A DNA stretch of 64,000 nt from positions 62,001 through 126,000 of the forward strand of contig JAJQCF010000023.1 in NCBI GenBank assembly GCA_021202845.1, read 5' to 3'. Shown piece after piece: positions 8,910 to 20,146 of the stretch. The translations under genes were made by a program, and so were the position numbers. Position 1 is the first letter of the stretch; each line of letters starts with the position of its first letter. The notes beneath the pieces were generated by a model. It had not been told where the DNA came from. It did not search any database and saw nothing but the letters and a program-made list of their open reading frames with translations. Source of the stretch: Oscillospiraceae bacterium. GTDB taxonomy: Bacteria; Bacillota; Clostridia; Oscillospirales; Oscillospiraceae.

Positions 8910-9875
8910 TGCGGCGGTGAATTGGTAGAGGCAGAACAGGGCGTAGATTGTTAGCAGGACTATGCCTTGGGTGCGGGTCAGTTTGCCGCGGAGCAGCGGC
9001 GGGGCGGTGAGGATTAGCATGGCTGCCAGCATTACCGGGAGCTCGACCAGCAGCGCCGCGTTTACGCCTAAAATGGCGGTGTTCTGCGGGACGGAGAACG
9101 GGGCGATGACTGCCGAGACGCCGGTGACGAGGGCGATATTGAATAGGTTCGCGCCTATTATGTTGCCCAGCGAGAGCGCGCTGTGGCCCTTGACCAGCGA
9201 GGTGACGGCGGTGGTCAGCTCCGGCAGGGAGGTGCCGAGCGCCACGAGCGTCAGCGCTATCACGGATTCCGGCACGCCGAAGGACTGGGCGATGCGCGTG
9301 CCGTTATCCACCAGCAGCCGCGCGCCGACGGCGATGAGCGCCGCGCCCGCCGCCAGCAGAAATACGAGCCGTGCGGCGGAGCAGTCCTCCTCGGCGCTCC
9401 CCGTCTCCGAGGGCGTCTCCGAGGCGCGCGCGGAGCGCAGGCGCAGGACGGTGACGAGCATATAGGCGGCGAACACAGCCAGCAGAATCACTCCCGTCAG
9501 ACGTGTGAAGCGCCCTGTAAGACAGGCGGCGAGAGTGTAAATTGCCGCGGCAATGAAGAAAAAGGCAGTCGGGGTGCGCAGCGTTTTGGCGTCCGCCCGC
9601 CCCGGGCGCACGGCGGCGTCCAGCGCGGCGATGAGCGCGGTGTTGCAGATGACCGAACCGACGGCGTTGCCGTAGGCCATTTGACTGTGCCCCGAGAGCG
9701 CGGAGGAGGCGGAGACCATGACCTCCGGCAGCGTGGTGCCGATGGAAACGACCGTTGCGCCGATTATAATTTCCGGCAGTCGCAGCCGACGTGCCAGAGC
9801 CACCGCGCCGTCAACGAACCAGTCGCCGCCCTTAATAAGCGCGAGCAGCCCCGCGGCAAAAAGCAGATATTCCAT
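8907..9875 (-). CDS. Calcium/sodium antiporter, CaCA family (YrbG-like)
   Basis: A 322-residue integral membrane protein with about ten transmembrane segments in two inverted halves. Each half carries the alpha-repeat signature of the Ca2+/cation antiporter family: GATVVSIGTTLPEVMVS (about 40-57) and LTLVALGTSLPELTTA (about 205-220), with the acidic residues that bind Na+ and Ca2+. It exchanges Na+ for Ca2+ at the cytoplasmic membrane. The ATG at 9875 is chosen over a TTG three codons upstream because the GGAG of AAAGGAGC is correctly spaced only for the ATG. Linking it to the Na+-type ATPase operon 1.6 kb away is inference. Confidence 0.92.
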   Translation of the reverse strand: MEYLLFAAGLLALIKGGDWFVDGAVALARRLRLPEIIIGATVVSIGTTLPEVMVSASSALSGHSQMAYGNAVGSVICNTALIAALDAAVRPGRADAKTLRTPTAFFFIAAAIYTLAACLTGRFTRLTGVILLAVFAAYMLVTVLRLRSARASETPSETGSAEEDCSAARLVFLLAAGAALIAVGARLLVDNGTRIAQSFGVPESVIALTLVALGTSLPELTTAVTSLVKGHSALSLGNIIGANLFNIALVTGVSAVIAPFSVPQNTAILGVNAALLVELPVMLAAMLILTAPPLLRGKLTRTQGIVLLTIYALFCLYQFTAA

Positions 9876-9940
9876 ATACAGCAAAGCTCCTTTCCCCGTC
9901 CGCTGCGGCGATAATAATACCGCGGGCGGGTGAATACAAG

Positions 9941-9958
9941 CCTTTTCGGGCGAAAAGG
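9941..9958 (-). other. Perfect hairpin in the antiporter leader region
   Basis: CCTTTTC and GAAAAGG flank a four-base loop GGGC. It lies between the terminator of the upstream gene and the antiporter start. No known leader class was recognised. Confidence 0.4.
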
Positions 9959-9964
9959 GCGCAG

Positions 9965-10005
9965 AAAAATTGTGAGCGCCGCCCGAAAACGCTGCGGACG
10001 GCGCT
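9965..10005 (-). terminator. Terminator after the E2-like acyltransferase gene
   Basis: On the minus strand AGCGCCG (10005-9999) pairs with CGGCGCT (9981-9975) and is followed by CACAATTTTT. It ends the E2-like transcript. Confidence 0.7.
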
Positions 10006-10052
10006 AAAGTAAAGTGAAAGGGAAGATAACTATTTAAAATGTATATGCGCGG

Positions 10053-10937
10053 TCACATAACGTCCTCAAGCACCTTTTCCGGCGGAACCTCCAGCGCTTC
10101 GGGGTGCGAGAGCGCGGCCTTGAGATATTTGAAGGCGGAGGCGTAGCTGAAGCCGTCTTGGATGCGCTCGTCGCAGACGACCTTGAAGTCTATGTACTTG
10201 CGCTCAACGGGGCGGTGCTCGCGGTCAAGCTCCAGCGAGCGCCGCTTTGCGCCGAAGGAGATGAACAGCGGCACGTTGCCGAAGTTGTATATGTGGTGGT
10301 AAATGGGCTGTATGCCGAGCGAGCCGATATCCGTGATAAACATACTGGCGTGGAACGGGCTGGCGTCCAGCAGCGCCTGCGGCAGGAGGTCGAAGTAGTC
10401 CAGCAGCCTAAGCAGCCAGACGGCGAACTTGAGGCACAGCCCGGGCAGCTTGAACAGCGCCTCGGCGGTGTTTTCCGTGTTGTTATTGCTGTTGCCGGAT
10501 TTTATCTCTTCAACCTTCTCGTTCACCTTGCGGTAGACGTCGTATATGGTGTCGGCGGGGTCGAAGTGAACTTTTATTGTGGTCTCGGTGGCGGCGCGCG
10601 TCAGCGTGCGCTTGACCGTCATACAGACAATTATGTCGTTGCGGGCGTAGATTTTCTGGCCGGAGATGAAGCGGTTCAGGCTGGGCACGCTGGCGCAGGC
10701 GCGGACGTAGGCCGCGATGAACAGGTGCAGCATACCCATTCCCTTGTAGCCCTCCAGACGCTTGGCGCGCAGCCAGCGTTCCACTTGGGTAATTTCAACG
10801 GCCTCGGAAAAGTAGTTGCAGGCGTCGTCGCGCGTGACCATTAAGTAGGGCATGATTTTATAGAACGGCGCTATGGTGCGCACCTTGCGCCCTTCCTTGC
10901 GGTCGCCGAAACGCCGCTCGTAGACAATATCGGGCAT
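10053..10937 (-). CDS. 2-oxoacid dehydrogenase E2-like acyltransferase domain protein, atypical
   Basis: A 294-residue protein resembling the catalytic (chloramphenicol-acetyltransferase-fold) domain of dihydrolipoamide acyltransferases: LMVTRDDACNYFSEAVEIT, LHLFIAAYVRACAS, FITDIGSLGI, FISFGAKRR and a final CDERIQDG. There is no lipoyl domain and no E1-binding domain, and no E1 or E3 gene nearby. The HxxxDG active site appears as DERIQDG (about 256-262), so Glu257 stands where the catalytic His should be. Residues about 140-210 hold a variable insert with NNNT and a hydrophobic segment. The ATG at 10937 has a strong GGAGG; a longer frame upstream lacks one. Function unknown; a CoA-dependent acyl transfer or a non-catalytic role are both possible. 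Confidence 0.7.
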   Translation of the reverse strand: MPDIVYERRFGDRKEGRKVRTIAPFYKIMPYLMVTRDDACNYFSEAVEITQVERWLRAKRLEGYKGMGMLHLFIAAYVRACASVPSLNRFISGQKIYARNDIIVCMTVKRTLTRAATETTIKVHFDPADTIYDVYRKVNEKVEEIKSGNSNNNTENTAEALFKLPGLCLKFAVWLLRLLDYFDLLPQALLDASPFHASMFITDIGSLGIQPIYHHIYNFGNVPLFISFGAKRRSLELDREHRPVERKYIDFKVVCDERIQDGFSYASAFKYLKAALSHPEALEVPPEKVLEDVM

Positions 10938-11035
10938 TGAATCCCTCCTTTGCGGAATTGAAAAAACGCCGACATCGTCATTGTGCATAAAAATTTCTTA
11001 TAGAGCTATTAACGGCGGCGCTTTCGGTGAGAATT

Positions 11036-11064
11036 ATTATAACATATTTCTTTTGCGTAATCAA
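11036..11064 (-). promoter_or_regulatory. Predicted promoter for the E2-like gene
   Basis: On the minus strand TTGATT (11064-11059), 17 bp, TATAAT (11041-11036). A leader of about 90 bases precedes the start codon. Confidence 0.7.
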
Positions 11065-11239
11065 GGAAAAAACATAACAAACTCGGAAAAATGCGGAATA
11101 AAACCGTCCCGAGAAAATTTTTTATGTCAAATTGAACTCAACAAAATCTTAGCACAACAAAAAATGATGTCATTTTGCATAGTTTCTTTCATTTTCGTCA
11201 AGTTGCACAAATCCGCTTTTTGGAATCGGCCGTTTTAGC
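11065..11239. other. Divergent intergenic spacer with a 16-bp palindrome
   Basis: AT-rich spacer between the E2-like promoter and the ATPase promoter. No gene seen. AAAATGA and TCATTTT form a palindrome at 11161-11176 around TG, a possible operator. A weak CTCGG/CCGAG pairing spans 11082-11113. Confidence 0.35.
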
Positions 11240-11268
11240 TTGAATTGAAATAAAATGTGGTGTATAAT
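11240..11268 (+). promoter_or_regulatory. Predicted promoter of the V-type ATPase operon
   Basis: TTGAAT 11240-11245 and a perfect TATAAT 11263-11268 with 17-bp spacing. The predicted transcript start near 11275 leaves a leader of about 190 bases before the first gene. Confidence 0.75.
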
Positions 11269-11316
11269 GACAGTTATGAATTTTTCGGATTTGAAATTCA
11301 AATGCTTGTTTTATCA

Positions 11317-11453
11317 ATGCCGGAGGCGTCCAGTTTGGGGAAAACGCCGAAGGCTTGCAGGATAAATGGAAAGTGCCGAATACTGGGAAAGCCCGCGCGC
11401 AGGACGCCCCGCTCGGCATCTTTCCGGCAACAAGCCCGAATCCCGGTGAAGGA
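11317..11453 (+). promoter_or_regulatory. Structured 5' leader of the ATPase operon, riboswitch candidate
   Basis: ATGCCG (11317-11322) pairs with CGGCAT (11414-11419), and GGCGTCC (11325-11331) with GGACGCC (11402-11408), closing a domain of about 100 bases. Inside, GGCTT-g-CAG (11352-11360) can pair with CTG-gga-AAGCC (11383-11393). Downstream, TCTTTCCGG (11419-11427) can pair with CCGG-tg-AAGGA (11443-11453), hiding the ribosome binding site AAGGAGG of the first ATPase gene. GCCGGA (11319-11324) can instead pair with TCCGGC (11423-11428), which would free it. The layout is an aptamer plus a translational switch. The class is not proven; Na+-I (DUF1646) is the most attractive guess because of the operon it controls. 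Confidence 0.6.
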
Positions 11454-11463
11454 GGTGTAAACA

Positions 11464-11777
11464 GTGTCACTTGAAGCCATTACTTCCATTACGGACGCCG
11501 AAGAGCACGCCCGCCGCATAAAGGCGGAGGCAGCGGCAAACGCCAAAAAAGCGGCAGCGGAGACAAAAGTCCGCGGCGAGCAAAAGATTGCCGAAGCCGC
11601 CGAAAAGGCCAGAGCCGAGCTTGAAGAGCTTGCCCGTAAGACAGAAGCAAAAGCGCAGGCGGACGCCGACGAGCTGGCTCAGTCCACGGAAAACAAAAAA
11701 GCTGCAATGCGCGCTCACGCCGAGGCCCGGCTTGACAAGGCGGCCAATCTGATAGTCGAAAGGATAGTGAAAGACTG

Positions 11778-11778
<1 letters not shown>
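11464..11778 (+). CDS. ntpF: V-type ATPase peripheral stalk subunit (G/H type)
   Basis: A 104-residue, almost entirely helical protein rich in Ala, Glu and Lys (heptad-like AEEHARRIKAEAAANAKKAA and onward), typical of the coiled-coil subunit that pairs with subunit E to form the peripheral stalk (NtpF in Enterococcus, AhaH in archaea). It starts with GTG after AAGGAGGTG. Its ribosome binding site is the one that can be masked by the leader RNA, so control of this first gene could affect the whole coupled operon. The stop overlaps the next start by one base. Confidence 0.85.
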
Positions 11779-14227
<2,449 letters not shown>

Positions 14228-14253
14228 TGGCCGACCGAAAGGGCTGGTAAAAA

Positions 14254-14853
14254 ATGAACGGAATTGAAAAAATAACTGCCCGCATAATCTCCGACGCCGA
14301 GGCGGAAGCTGCCGTCACGGCGGAGGAGAGTCGGGCGCAGTGCGAGGCCCTTGAAAAGGAATATGACCAAAAGGCTCAGGAGGAATACTCGCGCATTATC
14401 AAGGCCGGCACAGCCAAGTGCGAGGACCAAGCCGACCGCACAAAGCGCACCGCCGGCATGGAGGCCCGCAAGAGTATTCTGGCGGAAAAGCAGGACATGG
14501 TCTCCCGCGCCTTCGACAAGGCCGAGGAGCTTATGGGCATGATGCCGGAGAGCCTCTATGTTCCATTTCTGGCAAAGCAGGCAGCAGCCGCCGCCTTCAC
14601 GGGTGAGGAAGAGGTCATTTTCAACGAGCGCGACCGAGCCGGCTGCGGCAAGGCCGTAGTAAAGCAGGCAAACGCTCTGCTTGCCGAACAAAAACGCCCC
14701 GCCACGCTCACTCTCAGCGCCCTGACGCGGAACATTAAGGGCGGTCTCGTTCTCAAACAGGGAGACATCGAGGTCAACTGCTCCATTGAAATACTCACCG
14801 AGGGCTGCCGCAGCCGCCTTGCTGCGGAGGTCGCCGGAGTGCTGTTTGAATGA
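14254..14853 (+). CDS. ntpE: V-type ATPase subunit E
   Basis: A 199-residue peripheral stalk subunit. The N-terminal half is a long charged helix (MNGIEKITARIISDAEAEAA and onward) that coils with NtpF, and the C-terminal globular half (about 105-199) carries the family's GGLVLKQGDIEVNCSIE motif and binds the top of the A/B head. It sits between ntpK and ntpC as in the Enterococcus operon. Confidence 0.93.
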   Translation: MNGIEKITARIISDAEAEAAVTAEESRAQCEALEKEYDQKAQEEYSRIIKAGTAKCEDQADRTKRTAGMEARKSILAEKQDMVSRAFDKAEELMGMMPESLYVPFLAKQAAAAAFTGEEEVIFNERDRAGCGKAVVKQANALLAEQKRPATLTLSALTRNIKGGLVLKQGDIEVNCSIEILTEGCRSRLAAEVAGVLFE

Positions 14854-14890
14854 AGCACGCCCGAAATGACCGCTGAAAGGGGGAAATGAC

Positions 14891-15898
14891 TTGCTTAAAG
14901 CAAAACAAAGAGACAAGGACACGGACTATCTGTTCCTTTCCGCCATGCTGCGGGCGCGGGAGGCGCGTATGCTGACCGCCGACAAAGCCCAGCGCATGAT
15001 TGACGCCCCCTCCTTTGACGAGGCCGCAAAGCTGGCCGCCGAGTGCGACTACCCCGACATGACCGGTATGAACGCCGCGGGTGTGGAGCAGGCGCTGGCA
15101 GACCGGCGCGCGGAGGTGTTCGCGGAGCTTGCGTCGCTGTGCGCGAAAAAGGAAATTGTGGACGTGTTCCGCATCAAATACGACTACCACAACGCCAAGG
15201 TGCTTGTCAAGGCCGAGGGCGCGGGCACCGACGGGGAGCACATTCTCTCCTCCGCCGGACGCATACCGCCGCAGGAGCTGCGCGAGGCTTACCTCACGGA
15301 CACCTACACCTGCATCCCCGACCGTCTGGCGGAGGCGCTGACGAAGGCCAAGGACTTGCTGGCGCGCTCCGGCAACCCGCAGATGGCGGACTTCGCGGCG
15401 GACAGAGCGTACTTTGCCGAGCTTTTGGAGCTGGCGGAGGCGCTGGGGAGCGACTTTCTGCTCCGCTATGTCCGTCTGCTCATCGACACCGCCAACCTGC
15501 GCGCGGCTGTGAGAACGCTGCGCATGGGCAAGGACGTGGACTTCCTGCGTCTGGCGCTCATCTCCGGCGGCGGGGTCGGCACAGAGAGAGTGGCCGCGGC
15601 CGCTTCGAGCGGCGACACGCTGGCACAGCTCTACACCGCGACGGTTTTGGAGCCGGCGGCCAACTTGGCGGCGGAGGCCATAGGCGGCAGCATGACCGCT
15701 TTTGAAAAGGCCTGCGACAACGCCGTGACGGAGTTTTTGCGCGGAGCGAAAATAAAGAGCTTCGGCCCTGAGCCTGTCATTGCCTATATTGCGGCGCTGG
15801 AGAGTGAGATTACGTCCGTGAGAATGATACTCACGGGGCTGCTCGCCGGAATAAACCGCGAAACTCTCAGGGAAAGGCTGCGTGAGACATATGCCTAA
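14891..15898 (+). CDS. ntpC: V-type ATPase subunit C (central stalk base, d-type)
   Basis: A 335-residue subunit that couples the central shaft to the membrane K ring. It is rich in helices, with the recognisable opening DTDYLFLSAMLRAREARML and the later SFGPEPVIAYIAALESEIT segment typical of archaeal/bacterial subunit C. The start is a TTG following AAAGGGGGAAATGAC. It overlaps ntpG by eight bases. Confidence 0.92.
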   Translation: MLKAKQRDKDTDYLFLSAMLRAREARMLTADKAQRMIDAPSFDEAAKLAAECDYPDMTGMNAAGVEQALADRRAEVFAELASLCAKKEIVDVFRIKYDYHNAKVLVKAEGAGTDGEHILSSAGRIPPQELREAYLTDTYTCIPDRLAEALTKAKDLLARSGNPQMADFAADRAYFAELLELAEALGSDFLLRYVRLLIDTANLRAAVRTLRMGKDVDFLRLALISGGGVGTERVAAAASSGDTLAQLYTATVLEPAANLAAEAIGGSMTAFEKACDNAVTEFLRGAKIKSFGPEPVIAYIAALESEITSVRMILTGLLAGINRETLRERLRETYA

Positions 15899-16208
15899 AA
15901 TTGCTGTTATGGGCGGCAGAGAGACCGTTATCGGCTTCAAAGCGCTGGGTCTGGATATTTTCCCCGTGGCCAACGGCGCCGAGGCACACGAAACGCTCCA
16001 CCGGCTGACACATCAGTCCGAGGGCGAATACGCTATAATCTATATTGAGGAAACGACTGCGAGCGAGATAATGTCCGACATCGCAAAGTTCAAGGATAAA
16101 CCCTCGCCGGCCATAATCCTCATACCCGGCAGAGACGGCCCCATAGGTCTGGGACAGACCGCATTGCAGGAGGCCGTGGAAAAAGCTGTCGGCTCCGACA
16201 TTCTTTAA
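15891..16208 (+). CDS. ntpG: V-type ATPase subunit F (NtpG)
   Basis: A 105-residue Rossmann-like small subunit of the central shaft. The sequence MPKIAVMGGRETVIGFKALG is the family's usual beginning, so the ATG at 15891 is chosen over a GTG nine bases upstream. The PAIILIPGRDGPIG segment near the end is also typical. In the E. hirae nomenclature this position in the operon is NtpG; other annotations call it subunit F. Confidence 0.9.
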   Translation: MPKIAVMGGRETVIGFKALGLDIFPVANGAEAHETLHRLTHQSEGEYAIIYIEETTASEIMSDIAKFKDKPSPAIILIPGRDGPIGLGQTALQEAVEKAVGSDIL

Positions 16209-16227
16209 GATTAAGGCAGGTAACATA

Positions 16228-17997
16228 ATGAGCGGTAAAGTAATCAAGGTGGCCGGTCCTCTGGTCGTAGCCGACGGTCTGGCCGACGCCAACGTCTCGG
16301 ACGTTGTGCGCGTCGGTCCCCAGCACCTCATCGGCGAGATTCTGAACATGACCGGCGACACAGCTTCAATTCAGGTCTACGAGGAGACCACCGGCCTTGG
16401 CCCCGGCGCCGAGGTCGTGACAACCGGCTCGCCCCTCTCGGTTGAGCTGGGACCGGGTATGCTGGAGGGTATCTACGACGGAATCCAGCGCCCGCTGACC
16501 GAAATTCGCAGAATGACCGGCCACACCATAGCCCGCGGCGTTCAGGCTCCGGCGCTGAACCGTGATAAAAAGTGGGTGTTCGTACCCGTGGCCAAGGTCG
16601 GCGACTATGTCGAAACCGGCGACATAATAGGCACCGTGCAGGAGACCGCCGCCGTTCTCCACCGCATAATGGTGCCCGCCCGCGTAAAGGGCAAGGTTAA
16701 ATCCATTCATGGCGGCGAGTTCACCGTCACCGACACCGTCTGCACCGTCGCGGGCGAGGACGGCAAGCTGCACGAGCTGACGATGATGCAGAAGTGGCCT
16801 GTGCGTGTGGGCCGCCCCTACAAGACAAAGTTCGTCCCCGACAAGCCCCTGCAGACCGGCCAGCGCATTGTTGACACCATGTTCCCTGTGGCCAAGGGCG
16901 GCACCGCCGCCATACCCGGACCGTTCGGCAGCGGCAAAACCGTTATGCAGCACGCTCTGGCAAAGTGGTCGGACGTGGACATAGTCATCTACATCGGCTG
17001 CGGCGAGCGCGGCAACGAGATGACGGACGTGCTTATGGAGTTCCCCGAATTGCTCGACCCCCACACGGGCGAACCGCTGATGAAGCGCACGGTGCTGATT
17101 GCCAACACCTCCGATATGCCCGTGGCGGCGCGCGAGGCCAGCATCTACACCGGCATCACCATCGCGGAGTACTTCCGCGACATGGGCTACGACGTGGCCG
17201 TCATCGCCGACTCCACCTCCCGCTGGGCCGAGGCTCTGCGCGAGATGTCCGGCCGTCTGGAGGAGATGCCCGGCGAGGAAGGCTACCCCGCGTACCTCGC
17301 CAGCCGTATTGCTCAGTTCTATGAGCGCGCGGGTGTTGTCCAGTGCCTCGGCACGGACGGACGCAAGGGCAGCCTGACCGCCGTCGGCGCCGTGTCGCCC
17401 CCGGGCGGCGATATCTCCGAGCCTGTGTCTCAGGCCACGATGCGCATTGTCAAGGTGTTCTGGGCGCTGGACTCCTCTCTGGCCTACGCCCGCCACTTCC
17501 CGGCAATAAACTGGCTGAACTCCTACACCCTCTACATCGACAACCTCTCCCCGTGGTATGAGGAAAACTTCCCCGGCTTCATCGCCCAGCGCGGCAAGGC
17601 GCTCGCCATGCTGCAGGAGGAATCCAGCCTCAACGAAATAGTCAGACTTGTCGGCGCGGACTCTCTTGCGCCCACGGAGCAGCTCACGCTGGCCGTTACC
17701 AAGATGATACGCGAGGACTTTTTGCAGCAAAACTCCTTTGTGGACATCGACTCCTACAGCGAAATGGAGCGCCAGTTCCTGCTGCTGGGCATGATTTTGG
17801 ACTACGACACCCTCTGCCGCGACGCGCTGGAAAAGGGCGCGCCGCTGAACGAGCTCACGTCCATTCCCGCCAAGGAGCGCATAGGCCGCGCCAAGAGCAT
17901 TCCTGCCGACCAGTACAAACAAGTCTACGCCGAAATTTCCGCCGAGGTAAAGGCTCAGATTGAGGCCATTGCAGCAAGGGAGGGTGATGAGCTGTGA
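16228..17997 (+). CDS. ntpA: V-type ATPase catalytic subunit A
   Basis: A 589-residue catalytic subunit that binds and turns over ATP at the head. Walker A is GPFGSGKTV (about 231-239), Walker B is near [20 protein letters not shown], and the catalytic glutamate lies in the [11 protein letters not shown] segment. The non-homologous insertion typical of V/A-type A subunits (about 110-195, [13 protein letters not shown] region) is present, which separates it from F-type beta. The stop overlaps ntpB by four bases (GTGA). Confidence 0.97.
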   Translation: MSGKVIKVAGPLVVADGLADANVSDVVRVGPQHLIGEILNMTGDTASIQVYEETTGLGPGAEVVTTGSPLSVELGPGMLEGIYDGIQRPLTEIRRMTGHTIARGVQAPALNRDKKWVFVPVAKVGDYVETGDIIGTVQETAAVLHRIMVPARVKGKVKSIHGGEFTVTDTVCTVAGEDGKLHELTMMQKWPVRVGRPYKTKFVPDKPLQTGQRIVDTMFPVAKGGTAAIPGPFGSGKTVMQHALAKWSDVDIVIYIGCGERGNEMTDVLMEFPELLDPHTGEPLMKRTVLIANTSDMPVAAREASIYTGITIAEYFRDMGYDVAVIADSTSRWAEALREMSGRLEEMPGEEGYPAYLASRIAQFYERAGVVQCLGTDGRKGSLTAVGAVSPPGGDISEPVSQATMRIVKVFWALDSSLAYARHFPAINWLNSYTLYIDNLSPWYEENFPGFIAQRGKALAMLQEESSLNEIVRLVGADSLAPTEQLTLAVTKMIREDFLQQNSFVDIDSYSEMERQFLLLGMILDYDTLCRDALEKGAPLNELTSIPAKERIGRAKSIPADQYKQVYAEISAEVKAQIEAIAAREGDEL

Positions 17998-19370
17998 TTA
18001 AAGAATACAAGACAATTCGCCAAGTAGCCAGCCCCCTGATGGTGGTTGAGCAGGTTGACGGCGTTACCTACGACGAGCTGTGTGAAATTGAGCTGCCCAA
18101 CGGCGACGTTCGCCGCGGCAAGGTGCTCGAGGTCAACGGCAGCCGCGCCGTGGTGCAGCTGTTTGAATCCGCTGCCGGCATCAACCTTGCCGAGAGCAGA
18201 GTGCGCTTCCTCGGCCACCCGCTGGAGCTGGCTGTCAGCGAGGATATGCTGGGCCGCGTTTTCAACGGCATGGGTCAGCCCATAGACGGCGGCCCCGCGA
18301 TACTGGCGGAAAAGAGCCTTGACATAAACGGCTTGGCCATGAACCCCGCCGCGCGCGAGTACCCCGCAGAGTTTATTCAAACCGGTGTCAGCACCATCGA
18401 CGGCCTGAACACGCTGGTCCGCGGCCAGAAGCTGCCGATATTCTCCGGCTCCGGCCTGCCGCACGCCCAGCTCGCCGCGCAGATAGCGCGTCAGGCGCGG
18501 GTGCTCGGCGAGGGCGCGGGCAACTTCGCCGTCGTGTTCGCCGCCATAGGCATCACGTTCGAGGAGTCCGAGTTCTTTGTCAACGACTTCAAGCGCACCG
18601 GCGCTATAGACCGTACCGTGCTGTTCACGAACCTCGCCAACGACCCCGCTGTCGAGCGTATTTCCACACCGCGTATGGCGCTGACCGCAGCCGAGTATCT
18701 GGCGTTTGAAAAGGATATGCACGTTCTGGTTATCCTCACCGACATCACGAACTACGCGGAGGCTCTGCGCGAGATTTCCGCCGCTAAGAAGGAAGTCCCC
18801 GGCCGCCGCGGCTACCCGGGCTACCTCTACACCGACCTCGCTACCATGTATGAGCGCGCCGGACGCCGCATAGGCAAGCCCGGCTCCATCACCATGATAC
18901 CCATTCTGACCATGCCGGAGGACGACAAGACCCACCCCATACCCGACCTGACCGGCTACATCACCGAGGGTCAGATAATACTCAGCCGCGAGCTGTTCCG
19001 CAAGGGCATTGTCCCGCCCGTGGACGTTCTGCCCAGCCTGAGCCGTCTGAAGGACAAGGGCATCGGCGCCGGCAAGACGCGCGAGGACCACTCCGGCGTG
19101 CTCAACCAGCTGTTTGCCGCTTACGCCGCCGGCAAGGACGCCAAGGAGCTGATGACAATACTCGGTGAATCCGCGCTCAGCGACACCGACAAGCTCTACG
19201 CCAAGTTTGCCGAGCAGTTTGAAGAAAAGTTCGTCAATCAGGGCAACGACACCAACCGCTCCATTGAGGAGACGCTCGACATTGGCTGGGAGCTGCTGTC
19301 AATACTCCCCCGCAGCGAGCTCAAGCGCGTTAAGGAAGAGTACATCGACAAGTATCTCCCGCAGAAGTAA
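17994..19370 (+). CDS. ntpB: V-type ATPase regulatory subunit B
   Basis: A 458-residue non-catalytic nucleotide-binding-fold subunit that alternates with A in the head. As expected for B subunits it has no P-loop: the Walker A position reads [19 protein letters not shown]. The [20 protein letters not shown] segment is a strong family match. It starts with GTG overlapping the ntpA stop, implying coupled translation to keep the 1:1 ratio. Confidence 0.97.
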   Translation: MIKEYKTIRQVASPLMVVEQVDGVTYDELCEIELPNGDVRRGKVLEVNGSRAVVQLFESAAGINLAESRVRFLGHPLELAVSEDMLGRVFNGMGQPIDGGPAILAEKSLDINGLAMNPAAREYPAEFIQTGVSTIDGLNTLVRGQKLPIFSGSGLPHAQLAAQIARQARVLGEGAGNFAVVFAAIGITFEESEFFVNDFKRTGAIDRTVLFTNLANDPAVERISTPRMALTAAEYLAFEKDMHVLVILTDITNYAEALREISAAKKEVPGRRGYPGYLYTDLATMYERAGRRIGKPGSITMIPILTMPEDDKTHPIPDLTGYITEGQIILSRELFRKGIVPPVDVLPSLSRLKDKGIGAGKTREDHSGVLNQLFAAYAAGKDAKELMTILGESALSDTDKLYAKFAEQFEEKFVNQGNDTNRSIEETLDIGWELLSILPRSELKRVKEEYIDKYLPQK

Positions 19371-19382
19371 GGAGGCGGCTGC

Positions 19383-20033
19383 ATGGCATCAACAACCGTT
19401 TCCCCGACCAGAATGGTGCTCAACAGCCTGAAGGGAAAGCTCAAGACCGCCACGCGCGGCCACAAGCTCCTGAAGGATAAGCGCGATGAGCTTATGCGCC
19501 AGTTCATGGAAACTATCCGTCTGAACAAGGAACTGCGCCTCAAGGTTGAGCAGGGTCTGACCGAAGCCTTCGGCGCGCTGACAGTAGCCAGCGCCGTCAT
19601 GAGTCCGGAGCTGCTGGAGCAGGCGCTGCTGTACCCGCGCCAGAGCGTGGAGCTGGGCGTGAAAACTCGCAACGTAATGAGCGTGAACGTGCCGCAGTAC
19701 TCGTTCAGCACAAAAAATGCCGAGGACGGCGAGATATACCCCTACGGCTTTGCCCAGACCAGCGGCGAGCTGGACTTGGCAATGGAAAAGCTCAGTCAGG
19801 TATTCGAGGATATGCTGGAGCTTGCGCAGGTGGAAAAATCAATGCAGCTCATGGCTGAGGAGATAGAAAAAACCCGCCGCCGCGTCAACGCGCTGGAATA
19901 CGTTATGATTCCGGAAATGCAGGAGAATATAAAATATATCTCCATGAAGCTGGAGGAAAACGACCAGTCCACCAAAGTGCGCCTGATGAAAGTCAAGGAC
20001 ATGGTCTTAGAGCAAGCGCACGACTTCAAATAA
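19383..20033 (+). CDS. ntpD: V-type ATPase subunit D (central shaft)
   Basis: A 216-residue shaft subunit, two long helices packed as a coiled coil. The N-terminal VSPTRMVLNSLKGKLKTATRG and the RRRVNALEYVMIPEMQENI segment are diagnostic. It is the last gene of the operon; no ntpH or ntpJ (the K+ transporter gene of E. hirae) follows. A GGAGG precedes the ATG and a terminator follows the stop. Confidence 0.95.
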   Translation: MASTTVSPTRMVLNSLKGKLKTATRGHKLLKDKRDELMRQFMETIRLNKELRLKVEQGLTEAFGALTVASAVMSPELLEQALLYPRQSVELGVKTRNVMSVNVPQYSFSTKNAEDGEIYPYGFAQTSGELDLAMEKLSQVFEDMLELAQVEKSMQLMAEEIEKTRRRVNALEYVMIPEMQENIKYISMKLEENDQSTKVRLMKVKDMVLEQAHDFK

Positions 20034-20051
20034 CCCCACCGCGCCAAAACC

Positions 20052-20093
20052 AACGCGGCCGCCCCGACAATCAAGCCGGACGGCCGCGTTTTT
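20052..20093 (+). terminator. Rho-independent terminator of the ATPase operon
   Basis: AACGCGGCCG (20052-20061) pairs with CGGCCGCGTT (20081-20090), followed by TTT. Confidence 0.85.
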
Positions 20094-20146
20094 GCGCTTA
20101 TTCATACGAGTTTCCCTTAAATTCAGGACCGAATTAAGGGAAGAGC

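Noticed and set aside
20113..20141. Hairpin TCCCTTAA/TTAAGGGA as a terminator of degV
   Set aside because: The stem has a bulge and there is no T-run in the minus direction; it is left unassigned.
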